A DNA stretch of 64,000 nt from the NCBI RefSeq assembly GCF_011045035.1, contig NZ_JAALAA010000003.1, positions 248,001 through 312,000 on the forward strand. The letters are read 5' to 3'. Positions 8,681-18,305 of this stretch are shown piece after piece. The notes beneath the pieces are model-generated. The model was not told the origin of the DNA, made no database searches, and saw only the letters and a list, made by a program, of their open reading frames with translations. Numbering within the stretch: the first letter of the stretch is position 1; the number at the start of each line of letters is the position of its first letter. The translations under genes were made by a program, and so were the position numbers. Source of the stretch: Nocardioides turkmenicus. GTDB taxonomy: Bacteria > Actinomycetota > Actinomycetes > Propionibacteriales > Nocardioidaceae.

Positions 8681-9442
8681 CTACGACTTCCGCTTCGCTG
8701 CCTTCCGCTGTGCCCGGAGGCGGCGCTCCTCGACGTACATCGCCTCCGCCTCCTCGAGCGTGGGGGCCGAGCCGCCGTACGCCTTCGGCAGCCACCACGA
8801 GCCCGGGGGCTGCTCCTCGGCCGGGTGCGCCTTGATCAGCCGGTCGAGCATGGTCTCCATCTGCGACTTGAGGGCTGCGGTCTCCGCAGCGGGGTCCTCC
8901 CCCGTCACCGGCAGCGGCGGGCCGATCTCGATGCCGATCGTCTTGTGGCGCGACAGGTCGACCTTCTGGCCCTTGGTCATGATCCGCTGGGTGCCCCACA
9001 GCACGACCGGGACCAGCGGCACGCCGGCCTCGGCGGCGATGCGTACGGTGCCGGTCTTGAGGTCCTTGATCAGGAACGAGCGCGAGATCGTGGCCTCGGG
9101 GAAGATCCCGACGATCTCGCCGTTCTGGAGGTACTCGACGGCCTTCTTCATCCCGGCCGCGCCGTAGCTGCGGTCGATCGGGATGTGGTGGAACGAGCGC
9201 ATCACCGGGCCGCCGACGGGGTGGTCGAAGACCTCCTTCTTGGCGATGAACCGGGTCAGCCGGCCACGCTCGGCGCCAGGGAACCCGGCCATGACGTAGT
9301 CGACGAATGACAGGTGGTTGATCGCCAGCAGGGCACCGCCCTTCTCCGGGATGTGCTCCGCGCCGGTCATGTTGATCTTGATGTCGCCGAGCTTGAACCA
9401 GGTGCGGGCCGCGGCGATCGTGACCGGATAGCTGATGTCCAT
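8681..9442 (-). CDS. 1-acyl-sn-glycerol-3-phosphate acyltransferase family (PlsC-like)
   Basis: A 253-residue acyltransferase. The NHLSFVD block (NHxxxxD catalytic motif), the region around FHHIPIDRS, the GIFPEATIS block (variant of FPEGT) and VPLVPVVLWGT are the four conserved motifs in order. A short N-terminal hydrophobic helix anchors it to the membrane. The family transfers an acyl chain to lysophosphatidate in phospholipid synthesis. The C-terminal 40 residues are charged and basic. The ATG at 9442 is chosen because the protein aligns from MDISYPVTI; upstream codons look non-coding. Confidence 0.85.
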   Translation of the reverse strand: MDISYPVTIAAARTWFKLGDIKINMTGAEHIPEKGGALLAINHLSFVDYVMAGFPGAERGRLTRFIAKKEVFDHPVGGPVMRSFHHIPIDRSYGAAGMKKAVEYLQNGEIVGIFPEATISRSFLIKDLKTGTVRIAAEAGVPLVPVVLWGTQRIMTKGQKVDLSRHKTIGIEIGPPLPVTGEDPAAETAALKSQMETMLDRLIKAHPAEEQPPGSWWLPKAYGGSAPTLEEAEAMYVEERRLRAQRKAAKRKS

Positions 9443-9497
9443 GGGGCGAATCGTGTCACGTCGGCGTGAACGCCGCCCGACTAGCCTCGCCACGTGA

Positions 9498-9559
9498 GCG
9501 AGCGCCAGCGAGTGAATCAAACAAACAAGACGCGACCGCGTCCGTATCCTGGCGCTCGC
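9498..9559. repeat. Inverted repeat upstream of the epoxide-hydrolase-like gene
   Basis: GCGAGCGCCAG (9498-9508) and CTGGCGCTCGC (9549-9559) are perfect 11-bp inverted arms separated by 40 bases. The element sits in the 134-bp intergenic region between divergent genes and ends just before the ribosome-binding GGAGG of the gene at 9577. Confidence 0.6.
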
Positions 9560-9576
9560 GCGACGGAGGTGGTCGC

Positions 9577-10425
9577 GTGAGCACCCTTTACGTGACGACC
9601 ACTGATGGGATCCGGCTCGCGGTCACCGACTTCGGGTCACCCGGCGACACCCGGCCGACCCTGGTCTGCGTCCACGGCTACCCCGACAACTCCAGCGTCT
9701 GGCTGCCGCTGGTCAGGATCCTCGGCGCCGAGCTGCGGATGGTGACCTACGACGTACGCGGCCACGGCAGCTCGCAGGCTCCGGCCACGCGCGAGGGCTA
9801 CCTGATCGAGCAGCTCAACGCGGACCTGGAGGCCGTCATCGACGCGGTCAGCCCGTCGGCGCCGGTGCACCTGCTCGCCCATGACTGGGGCTCGACCCAG
9901 ACCTGGGAGGCGGTCGCCGGCAACGTACCGTCGGAGCGGATCGCGTCGTTCACCTCGATCTCGGGGCCGAGCCTCGACCAGACCGGGGCGTGGCTGCGTA
10001 CGCCCGGCCGGACCGCCCGCGGCGTCCTCGAGCGCCTCAAGCAGGGCGCCGAGTCGACCTACATCGGCTTCTTCCAGGCGCCGCTGCTGCCCGAGCTCGC
10101 CTGGCGCTCCGGGATCCTCGACCGGATCGTCGGCGGGCCGTCCGTCGACCGCACCCGTGCCGACCGGATCAACGGCCTGGAGCTCTACCGCGCCAACGCG
10201 ATCGCCCGGTTGGGCCGCCCGCAGCCGCGGCCGGTCCGCGTCCCGGTCCAGGTCATCGCCCCGACCGGCGACCTCTACGTCAGCCGTGCGCTCGCCGCCG
10301 AGGCACCGGAGCCGTACGTCGCGGACCTGACGGTCCACGAGGTCGAGGGCTCGCACTGGGTGGTCGCCGACCACCCCGAGCGGGTCGCGCCGCTGGTGCG
10401 CGACTTCGTCCTCAGCCGGCGCTAG
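9577..10425 (+). CDS. Alpha/beta hydrolase, epoxide-hydrolase type
   Basis: A 282-residue alpha/beta hydrolase. HGYPDNSSVW supplies the oxyanion hole. The nucleophile elbow reads LLAHDWGSTQ, so the nucleophile is aspartate (HDWG), as in epoxide hydrolases and haloalkane dehalogenases rather than esterases. The late PTGDLYV aspartate and the GSHWVVADHPE histidine complete the triad. A cap domain occupies roughly residues 130-200. The GTG at 9577 has GGAGG upstream. The stop codon shares CTAG with the stop of the opposite-strand LCP gene. Natural substrate unknown. Confidence 0.8.
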   Translation: MSTLYVTTTDGIRLAVTDFGSPGDTRPTLVCVHGYPDNSSVWLPLVRILGAELRMVTYDVRGHGSSQAPATREGYLIEQLNADLEAVIDAVSPSAPVHLLAHDWGSTQTWEAVAGNVPSERIASFTSISGPSLDQTGAWLRTPGRTARGVLERLKQGAESTYIGFFQAPLLPELAWRSGILDRIVGGPSVDRTRADRINGLELYRANAIARLGRPQPRPVRVPVQVIAPTGDLYVSRALAAEAPEPYVADLTVHEVEGSHWVVADHPERVAPLVRDFVLSRR

Positions 10426-11369
10426 CCCCGGCAGCCTCGGTTGAGGCGGCCGTCGTGGCGCGCGTCGTTGCCCATCGCCCGGGCGGCGCCGACGTTGGGG
10501 AAGACCACGCTGGCGGCGCCGGCGTTGCCGATCCCGCCGGGAACGACGCAGGTGCGGACCTTCGCCGGGTTGATCGCGGCGACCGCGTTGCCGAGCTGGT
10601 AGAGGTCACGGCCGGAGAGGCCGGTGGTGTGCATCTTCCGCATCACCAGCGAGACGCCCTTGGCCATGAAGCCGACGTCGTGCTGGCGGGCGACGATCTT
10701 GCGGTGGATGCCGCGGATGACCCGGGACTGGTTGGCGGAGCGGTCGAAGTCACCGCCGGGCAGCGTCTTGCGGGCCCGCGCGAAGTCGACCGAGTGCGGT
10801 CCGCTGATGTGGATGCGGCCCTTCTTGAAGCCGTAGGGCGCGACGTACGGGTCGCTGAAGGCGCGCGGGTTGTCGACGTCGACGCCGCCGATGCCGATCA
10901 CCAGGTCGCTCATGCCGGAGAACGAGGTGACGAAGACGTACTGGGGCTGCACGCCGACCAGGTTGCCGACGGCGCGGCCCATCAGCTTCGGTCCGCCGAG
11001 CAGCAGCGCCTCGTTGATCTTGGAGCGGCCGTGGCCGGGGATGTTGACGTAGGAGTCGCGCGGGATGCTGATGTCGGTCGCGTAGCCCGAGGACGGGTTG
11101 AAGCCGATCAGGTGCAGCGCGTCGCCACGGGTGCGGGTGGTCTTCTGACCGGGGCGCGCGTCGGACCCGACCGCCAGCACCCAGATCGTGCCGCCCTTGC
11201 GGGTGAACTTGGCCACGTCGAGACCCTTGGCCCACTTCGTGGCGATGAGCTCGGCGCGCGGCTCGGCGACCTGGGCGTCGGGCACCATGACGGCGGTCAG
11301 CGCGAGCACCACACCGAGCGCGAGCGTGGTCAGGAAGCGGCGGCGTACGAACGTGGTCATGCGGCTCAT
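10422..11369 (-). CDS. LytR-CpsA-Psr (LCP) family protein
   Basis: A 315-residue cell-envelope protein with one N-terminal membrane span (TLALGVVLALTAVMV, about residues 12-30) and an extracytoplasmic LCP domain. Diagnostic motifs are VGSDARPGQ, DISIPRDSYVNIPGHGRSKINEA and RHDGR near the end. LCP enzymes transfer polyprenyl-linked glycans to peptidoglycan, for example arabinogalactan or teichoic-type polymers. The ATG overlaps the stop of the lipoprotein gene upstream (ATGA), so the two are co-translated and probably act together in the envelope. Confidence 0.85.
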   Translation of the reverse strand: MSRMTTFVRRRFLTTLALGVVLALTAVMVPDAQVAEPRAELIATKWAKGLDVAKFTRKGGTIWVLAVGSDARPGQKTTRTRGDALHLIGFNPSSGYATDISIPRDSYVNIPGHGRSKINEALLLGGPKLMGRAVGNLVGVQPQYVFVTSFSGMSDLVIGIGGVDVDNPRAFSDPYVAPYGFKKGRIHISGPHSVDFARARKTLPGGDFDRSANQSRVIRGIHRKIVARQHDVGFMAKGVSLVMRKMHTTGLSGRDLYQLGNAVAAINPAKVRTCVVPGGIGNAGAASVVFPNVGAARAMGNDARHDGRLNRGCRG

Positions 11370-12031
11370 GACTTGTCTCCCGAGGGGCTCGGCGAGGCGG
11401 AGGCGGGCGTGACCGGCTTCTCCTCGCGGGTGATGTTGAAGCCGAAGACGGCCCACGAGGTCTCGGTCGGCACCATGTCGAGGCTGCCCCGGACGGTCTG
11501 GCGCGACTCGCGGTCACCGGTGGTGTCGTAGACCAGCCGCACCCGCGCGACCGCGCCGACCGGATAGTTGTTGTTGGCCAGCAGGTCGACGTGGACGTCG
11601 CTGGAGACCACCTCGATCCCGTCGATCTGGGGAGCGATCGTGGCGTTGCTCATCAAGGTCATCTGCTTGCCCGCCTGGGCGACCGCACCCTTGGAGAACC
11701 CGGGGAAGGACTTCGCGGTGAACGTGGAGGTCGCGCGCGGGTAGTCGCCCCCGACGTACGCGGCCTGCAGCCAGCGGTCGACGACCTTGGCCACGTTGGT
11801 GGCGACCGCCTGGTGCCGGCTCTTGGGGAACTTGCCTTCCACATGGATGAGCTTCGCGGCCGACTTCACGGTCGGCGGAGGGGTCGGCGACGGGGACGGC
11901 GAGGCAGCCGGCTTGTCGGGTTCGCCGCCGCACCCGGCGAGCGCGAGAGTGCCGCTCAGTACGGCCGCCGTGAGTGCCGTCGCGACGCGCGGGCTGATCC
12001 GCCTACGGGGCTTCGTACTGCTGCTCGTCAT
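11366..12031 (-). CDS. Lipoprotein of unknown function
   Basis: A 221-residue secreted lipoprotein. A basic N-terminus and hydrophobic core end in the lipobox LALAGC (cysteine about residue 34), followed by a Pro/Ser linker. The mature domain (HQAVATNVAKVVDRWLQAAYVGGDYP and QTVRGSLDMVPTETSWAVFGF) looks like an NTF2-like or Mce-associated fold, which is tentative. It overlaps the LCP gene by 4 bases. The ATG at 12031 (MTSSSTKPRRR) is chosen for the signal peptide; longer starts add an unlikely arginine-rich extension. Confidence 0.75.
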   Translation of the reverse strand: MTSSSTKPRRRISPRVATALTAAVLSGTLALAGCGGEPDKPAASPSPSPTPPPTVKSAAKLIHVEGKFPKSRHQAVATNVAKVVDRWLQAAYVGGDYPRATSTFTAKSFPGFSKGAVAQAGKQMTLMSNATIAPQIDGIEVVSSDVHVDLLANNNYPVGAVARVRLVYDTTGDRESRQTVRGSLDMVPTETSWAVFGFNITREEKPVTPASASPSPSGDKS

Positions 12032-12251
12032 GTGGGGAATCCACCTCATCGACCTGCTCCGGGACCGGGCCACCATACGCACATCGACCCGGGTTGCAAC
12101 TTCCCCCGGGAGGTAACGCAAGATGTGTGACGGATTACATCCTGTCCACAGGAAGAACCTGCATCGGGCATTTGCGTGTTCGTGGGGCTAGCCTTGCTCG
12201 TGGGCAACCCATTTCTTACAGTGCGAAAATTCGGAAGAGGCGAATCAAGCC

Positions 12252-15200
12252 GTGTCCTCAGGCACCCCGTCCCCCAACACTGCCGACATCCCCGCGGAAT
12301 TCGGCGCCAACGAGTGGCTGGTCGAGGAGATGTACGACCAGTACACGAAGGATCCCAGCAGTGTTGACCCCGTGTGGGTGAAGTTCTTCGAGACCAACGG
12401 ACAGCCTGGCGCGTCGCCGAACGGCGCCGCGGCCCCGGCCACGCCCGCTGCCAAGTCGCCGGTCCCGACCGCGCCGGCCAACGCTCCGGCCAACGCGCCC
12501 GCGCCGACCACCCCCGCATCGGCCGAAGCGCCGGCGGCCAAGGCCGCTCCGGCTCCCAAGGCCAAGCCGCGCCCGGACGCGCAGGCCGCCGAGCCGGCCA
12601 AGGGCACCGCGACGCCCACCCCCAAGGACGCCCCGAAGCCGACCGCCGTCGCCGTCACCGACGAGCCGACCTACACCACGCTGCGCGGCATCCCCGCCGC
12701 CACCGCCAAGAACATGGACGTGTCGCTCTCGGTGCCGACCGCGACCTCCGTGCGCAACATGCCGGTCAAGCTGCTGTGGGACAACCGCACCGTCATCAAC
12801 AACCACCTCAAGCGCGCCCGCGGCGGCAAGGTCTCCTTCACCCACCTCATCGGCTACGCCATCATCAAGGCGATCAAGGCGATGCCGGCGATGAACAACA
12901 CCTACGCCGAGATCGACGGCAAGCCGACCATGGTGACCCCGCCGCACATCAACCTCGGCCTGGCCATCGACCAGCAGAAGAAGGACGGCACCCGCCAGCT
13001 CGTCGCGCCCTCCATCAAGGGCTGCGAGCTGATGGACTTCGCCGGCTTCTGGACGGCCTACGAGGACATCGTCCGCAAGGCCAAGGACAACAAGCTGTCC
13101 ATGGCCGACTACTCCGGCACCACGGTCAGCCTGACCAACGTCGGCGGCATCGGCACCAACAACTCGGTGCCGCGGCTGATGCAGGGGCAGGCCGCCATCA
13201 TCGGCGTCGGCTCGATGGACTACCCGCCGGAGTTCCAGGGCGCCTCGCCCTCGAAGCTCGCCCAGAACGCGGTCTCGCGGATCATGACGATGACCTCGAC
13301 GTACGACCACCGGGTCATCCAGGGCGCGCAGTCGGGTGAGTTCCTGGCCACCGTCCACAAGCTCCTGCTCGGCGAGAACGACTTCTACGACGAGATCTTC
13401 GCGTCGCTGCGGATCCCCTACGAGCCGATCCGCTGGAACCAGGACATCGACACCACCCACGACGACCAGATCTCCAAGCAGGTCAAGGTCGGCGAGATCA
13501 TCCACGCCCACCGCGTGCGTGGTCACATGATGGCCGACACCGACCCGCTGGAATACAAGCAGCGGTCGCACCCCGACCTGCAGATCGAGTCGCACGGCCT
13601 GACCCTGTGGGACCTCGACCGCGAGTTCCCGGTCGGCTCCTTCGCCGGCGGCCGCAAGCCGTTCATGAAGCTGCGCGAGATCCTCGGTGTCCTGCGTGAC
13701 TCCTACGTCCGCACCACCGGCATCGAGTACATGCACATCCAGGACCCCGAGCAGCGCCGGTGGATCCAGGACCGCGTCGAGCGGCCCTACGACAAGACCC
13801 CGCGCCAGGAGCAGCTCCGGATCCTGTCGAAGCTCAACGAGGCCGAGGCCTTCGAGACGTTCCTGCAGACGAAGTTCGTCGGCCAGAAGCGCTTCTCCCT
13901 CGAGGGCGGCGAGACCGCCATCCCGGTCATCGACGAGGTCTGCGAGGCCGCCGCCGAAGCCGGCCTGGACGAGGTCACCATCGGGATGGCCCACCGTGGT
14001 CGTCTCAACGTGCTCGCCAACATCGTCGGCAAGTCCTACAACCAGATCTTCCGCGAGTTCGAGGGCAACATCGACCCGCGCACGGTCCAGGGCTCCGGCG
14101 ACGTGAAGTACCACCTCGGTGCCGAGGGCGAGTTCGTCTCCGACCTGGGCGACACGATCAAGGTCTCCGTCGCGGCCAACCCGTCCCACCTGGAGACCGT
14201 CGACCCGGTCCTGGAGGGCATCGCCCGCGCCAAGCAGGACGTGCTCGACCAAGGCCAGGTCTTCCCGGTCCTGCCGCTGCTCGTCCACGGTGACGCCGCC
14301 TTCGCCGGCCAGGGTGTGGTCGCGGAGACGCTCAACCTGTCGCAGCTGCGTGGCTACCGCACCGGCGGCACCGTCCACCTGGTCATCAACAACCAGGTCG
14401 GCTTCACCACCTCGCCGGGATCCTCGCGGTCCTCGCTCTACGCGACTGACGTCGCGCGGATGGTCCAGGCGCCGATCTTCCACGTGAACGGCGACGACCC
14501 GGAGGCCTGCGTGCGCGTCGCGCGGCTCGCCTTCGAATACCGCCAGGCGTTCAACAAGGACGTCGTCATCGACCTCATCTGCTACCGCCGCCGCGGTCAC
14601 AACGAGGGCGACGACCCGTCGTTCACCCAGCCGATGATGTACGACCTGATCGAGCAGAAGCGCTCGGTCCGCAAGCTCTACACCGAGTCGCTGATCGGTC
14701 GTGGTGACATCACGATCGAGGAGGCGGAGCAGGTGCTGGCCGCCTACCAGGCCCGCCTCGAGCAGGTCTTCACCGAGGTGCGCGAGGCCGACAAGATGCC
14801 GCAGGCCTGGGAGACCGTCCCGGACTACCCGGAGAAGCCTGCCGGCGAGACCGTCACCGCGATCACCAACGATGTGCTGAAGCGGATCGCGGACGCGTAC
14901 GTCACCCCGCCGGAGGGCTTCACGGTCCACCCGAAGGTGATGCCGCAGCTGCAGCGTCGCGCGACCGCGATCACCGAGGGCAACATCGACTGGGGCACCG
15001 GCGAGATCCTCGCCTTCGGCTCGCTCCTGCTCGACGGGCGCCCGGTACGTCTGGCCGGTCAGGACTCGCGTCGTGGCACCTTCGCCTCGCGCTTCGCGAC
15101 CATCATCGACCGCAAGAACGCCGACGAGTGGACCCCGCTCAACAACCTCACCGAGGACCAGGCGAAGTTCTACGTCTACGACTCGCTCCTCTCCGAGTAC

Positions 15201-15998
15201 GCCGCCCTCGGCTTCGAGTACGGCTACTCGGTCGCGCGTCCCGACGCGCTGGTCATGTGGGAGGCGCAGTTCGGTGACTTCGTCAACGGCGCCCAGTCGG
15301 TGATCGACGAGTACATCTCGGCCGGCAAGACCAAGTGGGGCCAGGACTCCGGCGTCGTGCTGCTGCTGCCGCACGGCTACGAGGGTCAGGGCGCCGACCA
15401 CTCCTCGGCGCGCATCGAGCGGTTCCTCACCCTGTGCGCCGACGAGGCCATGGTCGTGGCTCAGCCTTCGACCCCGGCGTCCTACTTCCACCTGCTGCGT
15501 ACGCACACCCTCGGTGCCGAGCACCGGCCGCTGATCGTCTTCACCCCGAAGTCGATGCTGCGCCGCAAGGAGGCTGCCTCGCAGCCGGCCGACTTCACCT
15601 CGGGCTCGTTCCAGCCGGTCATCGGCGACGCCGAGGCCGACGCCTCGAAGGTCTCCACCGTGATGGTGGTCTCCGGCCGCCTGACCTGGGACCTCGTCGT
15701 CGAGCGCAAGAAGCGGGGCCGCGAGGACGTCGCGATCGTCCGCGTCGAGCAGCTCTACCCGTGGCCGACCGAGCAGCTCGCCGCCGAGCTCGCGAAGTAC
15801 CCGAACGCGAAGGTCAAGTGGGTCCAGGACGAGCCCTTCAACCAGGGCCCGTGGCCGAGCTACTACCTCAACGTGGTCCCCGAGCTGGGCCGCGAGGTCG
15901 AGCCGATCACCCGCCCGGCCTCCTCGACCACCGCCGTCGGCACCATCAAGCGGCACACGGTCGAGCAGAAGGAGCTCATCGAGCGCGCCTTCGCCTGA
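12252..15998 (+). CDS. kgd: Multifunctional 2-oxoglutarate metabolism enzyme (Kgd/SucA type)
   Basis: A 1248-residue fusion typical of actinobacteria. Residues 1-45 are the N-terminal segment ([15 protein letters not shown]). An Ala/Pro-rich linker follows to about 135, then an E2-like succinyltransferase domain with the catalytic [15 protein letters not shown] near residue 355. The rest is the thiamine-diphosphate E1 part, with [24 protein letters not shown] and the ThDP/Mg block [15 protein letters not shown]. The enzyme feeds 2-oxoglutarate into succinyl-CoA or succinate semialdehyde in the TCA cycle. GTG start at 12252. GarA/PknG-type control is known in relatives but not visible here. 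A strong hairpin follows the stop. Confidence 0.95.
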   Translation: MSSGTPSPNTADIPAEFGANEWLVEEMYDQYTKDPSSVDPVWVKFFETNGQPGASPNGAAAPATPAAKSPVPTAPANAPANAPAPTTPASAEAPAAKAAPAPKAKPRPDAQAAEPAKGTATPTPKDAPKPTAVAVTDEPTYTTLRGIPAATAKNMDVSLSVPTATSVRNMPVKLLWDNRTVINNHLKRARGGKVSFTHLIGYAIIKAIKAMPAMNNTYAEIDGKPTMVTPPHINLGLAIDQQKKDGTRQLVAPSIKGCELMDFAGFWTAYEDIVRKAKDNKLSMADYSGTTVSLTNVGGIGTNNSVPRLMQGQAAIIGVGSMDYPPEFQGASPSKLAQNAVSRIMTMTSTYDHRVIQGAQSGEFLATVHKLLLGENDFYDEIFASLRIPYEPIRWNQDIDTTHDDQISKQVKVGEIIHAHRVRGHMMADTDPLEYKQRSHPDLQIESHGLTLWDLDREFPVGSFAGGRKPFMKLREILGVLRDSYVRTTGIEYMHIQDPEQRRWIQDRVERPYDKTPRQEQLRILSKLNEAEAFETFLQTKFVGQKRFSLEGGETAIPVIDEVCEAAAEAGLDEVTIGMAHRGRLNVLANIVGKSYNQIFREFEGNIDPRTVQGSGDVKYHLGAEGEFVSDLGDTIKVSVAANPSHLETVDPVLEGIARAKQDVLDQGQVFPVLPLLVHGDAAFAGQGVVAETLNLSQLRGYRTGGTVHLVINNQVGFTTSPGSSRSSLYATDVARMVQAPIFHVNGDDPEACVRVARLAFEYRQAFNKDVVIDLICYRRRGHNEGDDPSFTQPMMYDLIEQKRSVRKLYTESLIGRGDITIEEAEQVLAAYQARLEQVFTEVREADKMPQAWETVPDYPEKPAGETVTAITNDVLKRIADAYVTPPEGFTVHPKVMPQLQRRATAITEGNIDWGTGEILAFGSLLLDGRPVRLAGQDSRRGTFASRFATIIDRKNADEWTPLNNLTEDQAKFYVYDSLLSEYAALGFEYGYSVARPDALVMWEAQFGDFVNGAQSVIDEYISAGKTKWGQDSGVVLLLPHGYEGQGADHSSARIERFLTLCADEAMVVAQPSTPASYFHLLRTHTLGAEHRPLIVFTPKSMLRRKEAASQPADFTSGSFQPVIGDAEADASKVSTVMVVSGRLTWDLVVERKKRGREDVAIVRVEQLYPWPTEQLAAELAKYPNAKVKWVQDEPFNQGPWPSYYLNVVPELGREVEPITRPASSTTAVGTIKRHTVEQKELIERAFA

Positions 15999-16007
15999 TC
16001 CACAACC

Positions 16008-16056
16008 AAGGCCGAGTCGGCGCGTTCTGACGCGCCGACTCGGCCTTGCCTTTTCG
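16008..16056. terminator. Bidirectional terminator hairpin (GCCGAGTCGGC family, element A)
   Basis: AAGGCCGAGTCGGCGCG (16008-16024) and its exact complement (16031-16047) form a 17-bp stem with a TTCTGA loop. The stem ends in CCTT, and a TTTT run lies four bases further on. It lies between the converging kgd and MMPL genes and shares its core with the elements at 25411 and 55013. Confidence 0.85.
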
Positions 16057-16057
16057 G

Positions 16058-18229
16058 TCACACCGGGACGGGGACCGGCTCCTCCCTCAGGCCGACCTTC
16101 GTGTGCAGGCGGCGGAGCGGGCGCGGCGCCCACCAGGCGGCCTCACCGAGCATCCGCATGGCGGCCGGCAGAAGGACGCCGCGGATCAGGACCGCGTCGA
16201 TGAGGATCGCCAGCCCGACGCCGAGCCCGAAGAACTTCATGAAGCTGACGTCGCTGACCATGAAGGCGAAGAAGCTGGTCGCGATCAGCGCTGCCGCCGT
16301 GGTGACGATCCTGCCGGTGTGGGCGAGGCCCTGGACGACCGCCTCGACGTTGCCCAGGCCACGCCGGCGCATCTCGGTGATCCGGCCGAGCACGAAGACC
16401 TCGTAGTCCATCGACAGCCCGAACGCGATCACCAGCAGCAGCACGACCATCGAGACGTTGAGCGGCATGGCGGTGAAGCCGAGGAGATCGGCCCCCAGGC
16501 CCTCCTGGAAGATCACCACGGTCGTTCCGACGGTCGCCCCGAGGCCGATGATGTTGAGCACCAGGGCCCGCAGCGGCTGGATCAGGCTGCCGGTGAACAG
16601 GAACAGGATCACCACCATGGCGATCGCGAGCCCGCCGACGGCGTACGGGAGCTTGGCGCCGATCGCGTCGAGGGAGTCCAGCAGCTCCGCGGCGCCCCCG
16701 CCGACGAGGGCGGTCGTGCCGGCCGGTGACGGGACCGCGCGTACGTCACGGACCAGGTCGCGCGCCTCCTCCGCCTGGCGGTCGAGCTGGTTGACGACAG
16801 CGAGCTCGTCCGCGCCGTCGCCGGGCGGAACGGCCGGTGTCTCCGAGACGAGGGCACCGTCGGCGTACGTCCCCACGCGGGTGTCGACGCGGTCGACGTC
16901 GTCGAGCCGGGAGAGGTCGGCGGCGTAGGCGCCGAGGCTGTCGTCCGCGACGGTCGAGGTGGTCACCACGCGGATGGGACTGGTGCCGTCGCCGTCGAAC
17001 TCCTCACGGAGCAGGTCGCCGGCCTGGCGGCTGCCCGCTGACGTCGGGAGGACCCGGTCGTCAGGTGTGCCGAACTCGATGCCGGCCAGCGGTGTGGCCA
17101 TCGCGAGCAGGACGGCCACCACGGGGAGCGCGACCCAGGGGCGCTTGGTGACGAAGCCGGCGAGGCGCGTCCAGAACGGAGCCGGGCCGCCACGCAGCCC
17201 ACGCACGCCGGGGATGCGGAGCGCGTCGATCCGGTCGCCCAGTAGGACGATCGTCGCCGGAAGCAGCACGACCGCGACGACGGCGGTGATCACCATGACC
17301 CCGATGCCCGCGTACGCCGAGGAGCGCAGGAAGTAGAGCGGGAAGACGAGCAGCGAGGCCAGCGAGACGGCGACCGTGGTGGCGCTGAACACGATGGTCC
17401 GGCCAGCGGTCTCCACGGCCCGTACGACAGCGTCATCGTGGCTCGCTCCGGCGGCTCGCTCCTCGCGGACCCGCGCCACCATCAGCAGGCCGTAGTCCAC
17501 GGCCAGGCCGAGCCCGAGGCCGGTGGTCAGGTTGAGCGCATAGATCGAGACGTCGGTGAAGCTGCCGAGCACCGAGAGCTCCGCGAAGGTGCCGGCGATG
17601 GCGAACCCACCCACGCCGATCGTCACGAACGCGGCGACGACGTTGCCGAAGGCGAGGACGAGCAGCGCGATCATCAGCGGGATCGCGATCGCCTCGGCGA
17701 GACCGAGGTCGGCGCCGATCTGGGTGCCGACCTCCTCGAAGGTCGCGAGCTGGCCGCCTACGTGGACGGTCGTGGCGCCATCGGAGGCGGTGTCGTCGGT
17801 GTAGCGGTCGATCACGGCGGCCGCATCGACGCTGTCGGGGTTCTTGGCGCCCACCGAGATCAGCCCGTGAGCGCCGTCGTCCGAGACCATGCCGGGTCCC
17901 GGCGCGTCGAGGTAGGAGACGACGTCCGTCAGGTCGTCGTCGGCTCGGAGGCGGTCGACGAGGGCTCGGGCGTCCTTCGCGGCAGCGCCCTCGGTGACCG
18001 CGCCGTCGGCGGCGCTGACCGTGAGGAGGAACCCGGCCCCGTCGCCGAAGCCCTCCTCCAGCGCGACGGCCGCGCGGCTGCTCTCCGACGCAGGGTCGTC
18101 GAAGCCGGCGTCGTCGAGCTTGCCGAACGCCGAGGTGGCCAGGTAGATCGCGCCGAGGAGGGCGATCAGGCCGATCACCAGGACCCGGCGCGGGTTTCGC
18201 ACCACAAGGGTGCCGAGTCGGTGGAACAT
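16058..18229 (-). CDS. MMPL/RND-family transporter
   Basis: A 723-residue RND transporter with two repeats of six membrane spans, each with a large external loop. The N-terminal span is PRRVLVIGLIALLGAIYLA, and the membrane bundles carry GLGLAVDYGLLMVARVREE and the matching second-half sequence GLSMDYEVFVLGRITEMR, the hallmark D-Y pair of MMPL proteins. They export lipids or small molecules using the proton gradient. The ATG at 18229 has GGAGGAATC immediately upstream. The divergent TetR gene 76 bp away and the repeats between them point to local repression. Substrate unknown; drug efflux or lipid export are both possible. Confidence 0.85.
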   Translation of the reverse strand: MFHRLGTLVVRNPRRVLVIGLIALLGAIYLATSAFGKLDDAGFDDPASESSRAAVALEEGFGDGAGFLLTVSAADGAVTEGAAAKDARALVDRLRADDDLTDVVSYLDAPGPGMVSDDGAHGLISVGAKNPDSVDAAAVIDRYTDDTASDGATTVHVGGQLATFEEVGTQIGADLGLAEAIAIPLMIALLVLAFGNVVAAFVTIGVGGFAIAGTFAELSVLGSFTDVSIYALNLTTGLGLGLAVDYGLLMVARVREERAAGASHDDAVVRAVETAGRTIVFSATTVAVSLASLLVFPLYFLRSSAYAGIGVMVITAVVAVVLLPATIVLLGDRIDALRIPGVRGLRGGPAPFWTRLAGFVTKRPWVALPVVAVLLAMATPLAGIEFGTPDDRVLPTSAGSRQAGDLLREEFDGDGTSPIRVVTTSTVADDSLGAYAADLSRLDDVDRVDTRVGTYADGALVSETPAVPPGDGADELAVVNQLDRQAEEARDLVRDVRAVPSPAGTTALVGGGAAELLDSLDAIGAKLPYAVGGLAIAMVVILFLFTGSLIQPLRALVLNIIGLGATVGTTVVIFQEGLGADLLGFTAMPLNVSMVVLLLVIAFGLSMDYEVFVLGRITEMRRRGLGNVEAVVQGLAHTGRIVTTAAALIATSFFAFMVSDVSFMKFFGLGVGLAILIDAVLIRGVLLPAAMRMLGEAAWWAPRPLRRLHTKVGLREEPVPVPV

Positions 18230-18251
18230 GATTCCTCCAGAGGAATGTGGA

Positions 18252-18305
18252 CAGGCGTAAACTTTGCAGGTGTTAACTTTCCCTTCGATGTGGGCAGGTG
18301 TCAAC
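18252..18305. promoter_or_regulatory. Three direct repeats CAGGYGTNAAC in the TetR-MMPL intergenic region
   Basis: CAGGCGTAAAC (18252-18262), CAGGTGTTAAC (18267-18277) and CAGGTGTCAAC (18295-18305) are three same-direction copies of an 11-bp motif in the 76-bp spacer. The last abuts the TetR start codon. They are likely binding sites for the TetR product, controlling both genes. Confidence 0.55.

Noticed and set aside
12258..16133. A 1291-codon open frame antisense to kgd
   Set aside because: It mirrors the codon pattern of kgd (high-GC third positions), has an Arg/Gly/Val/Asp-rich composition without any domain, and lacks a ribosome site.
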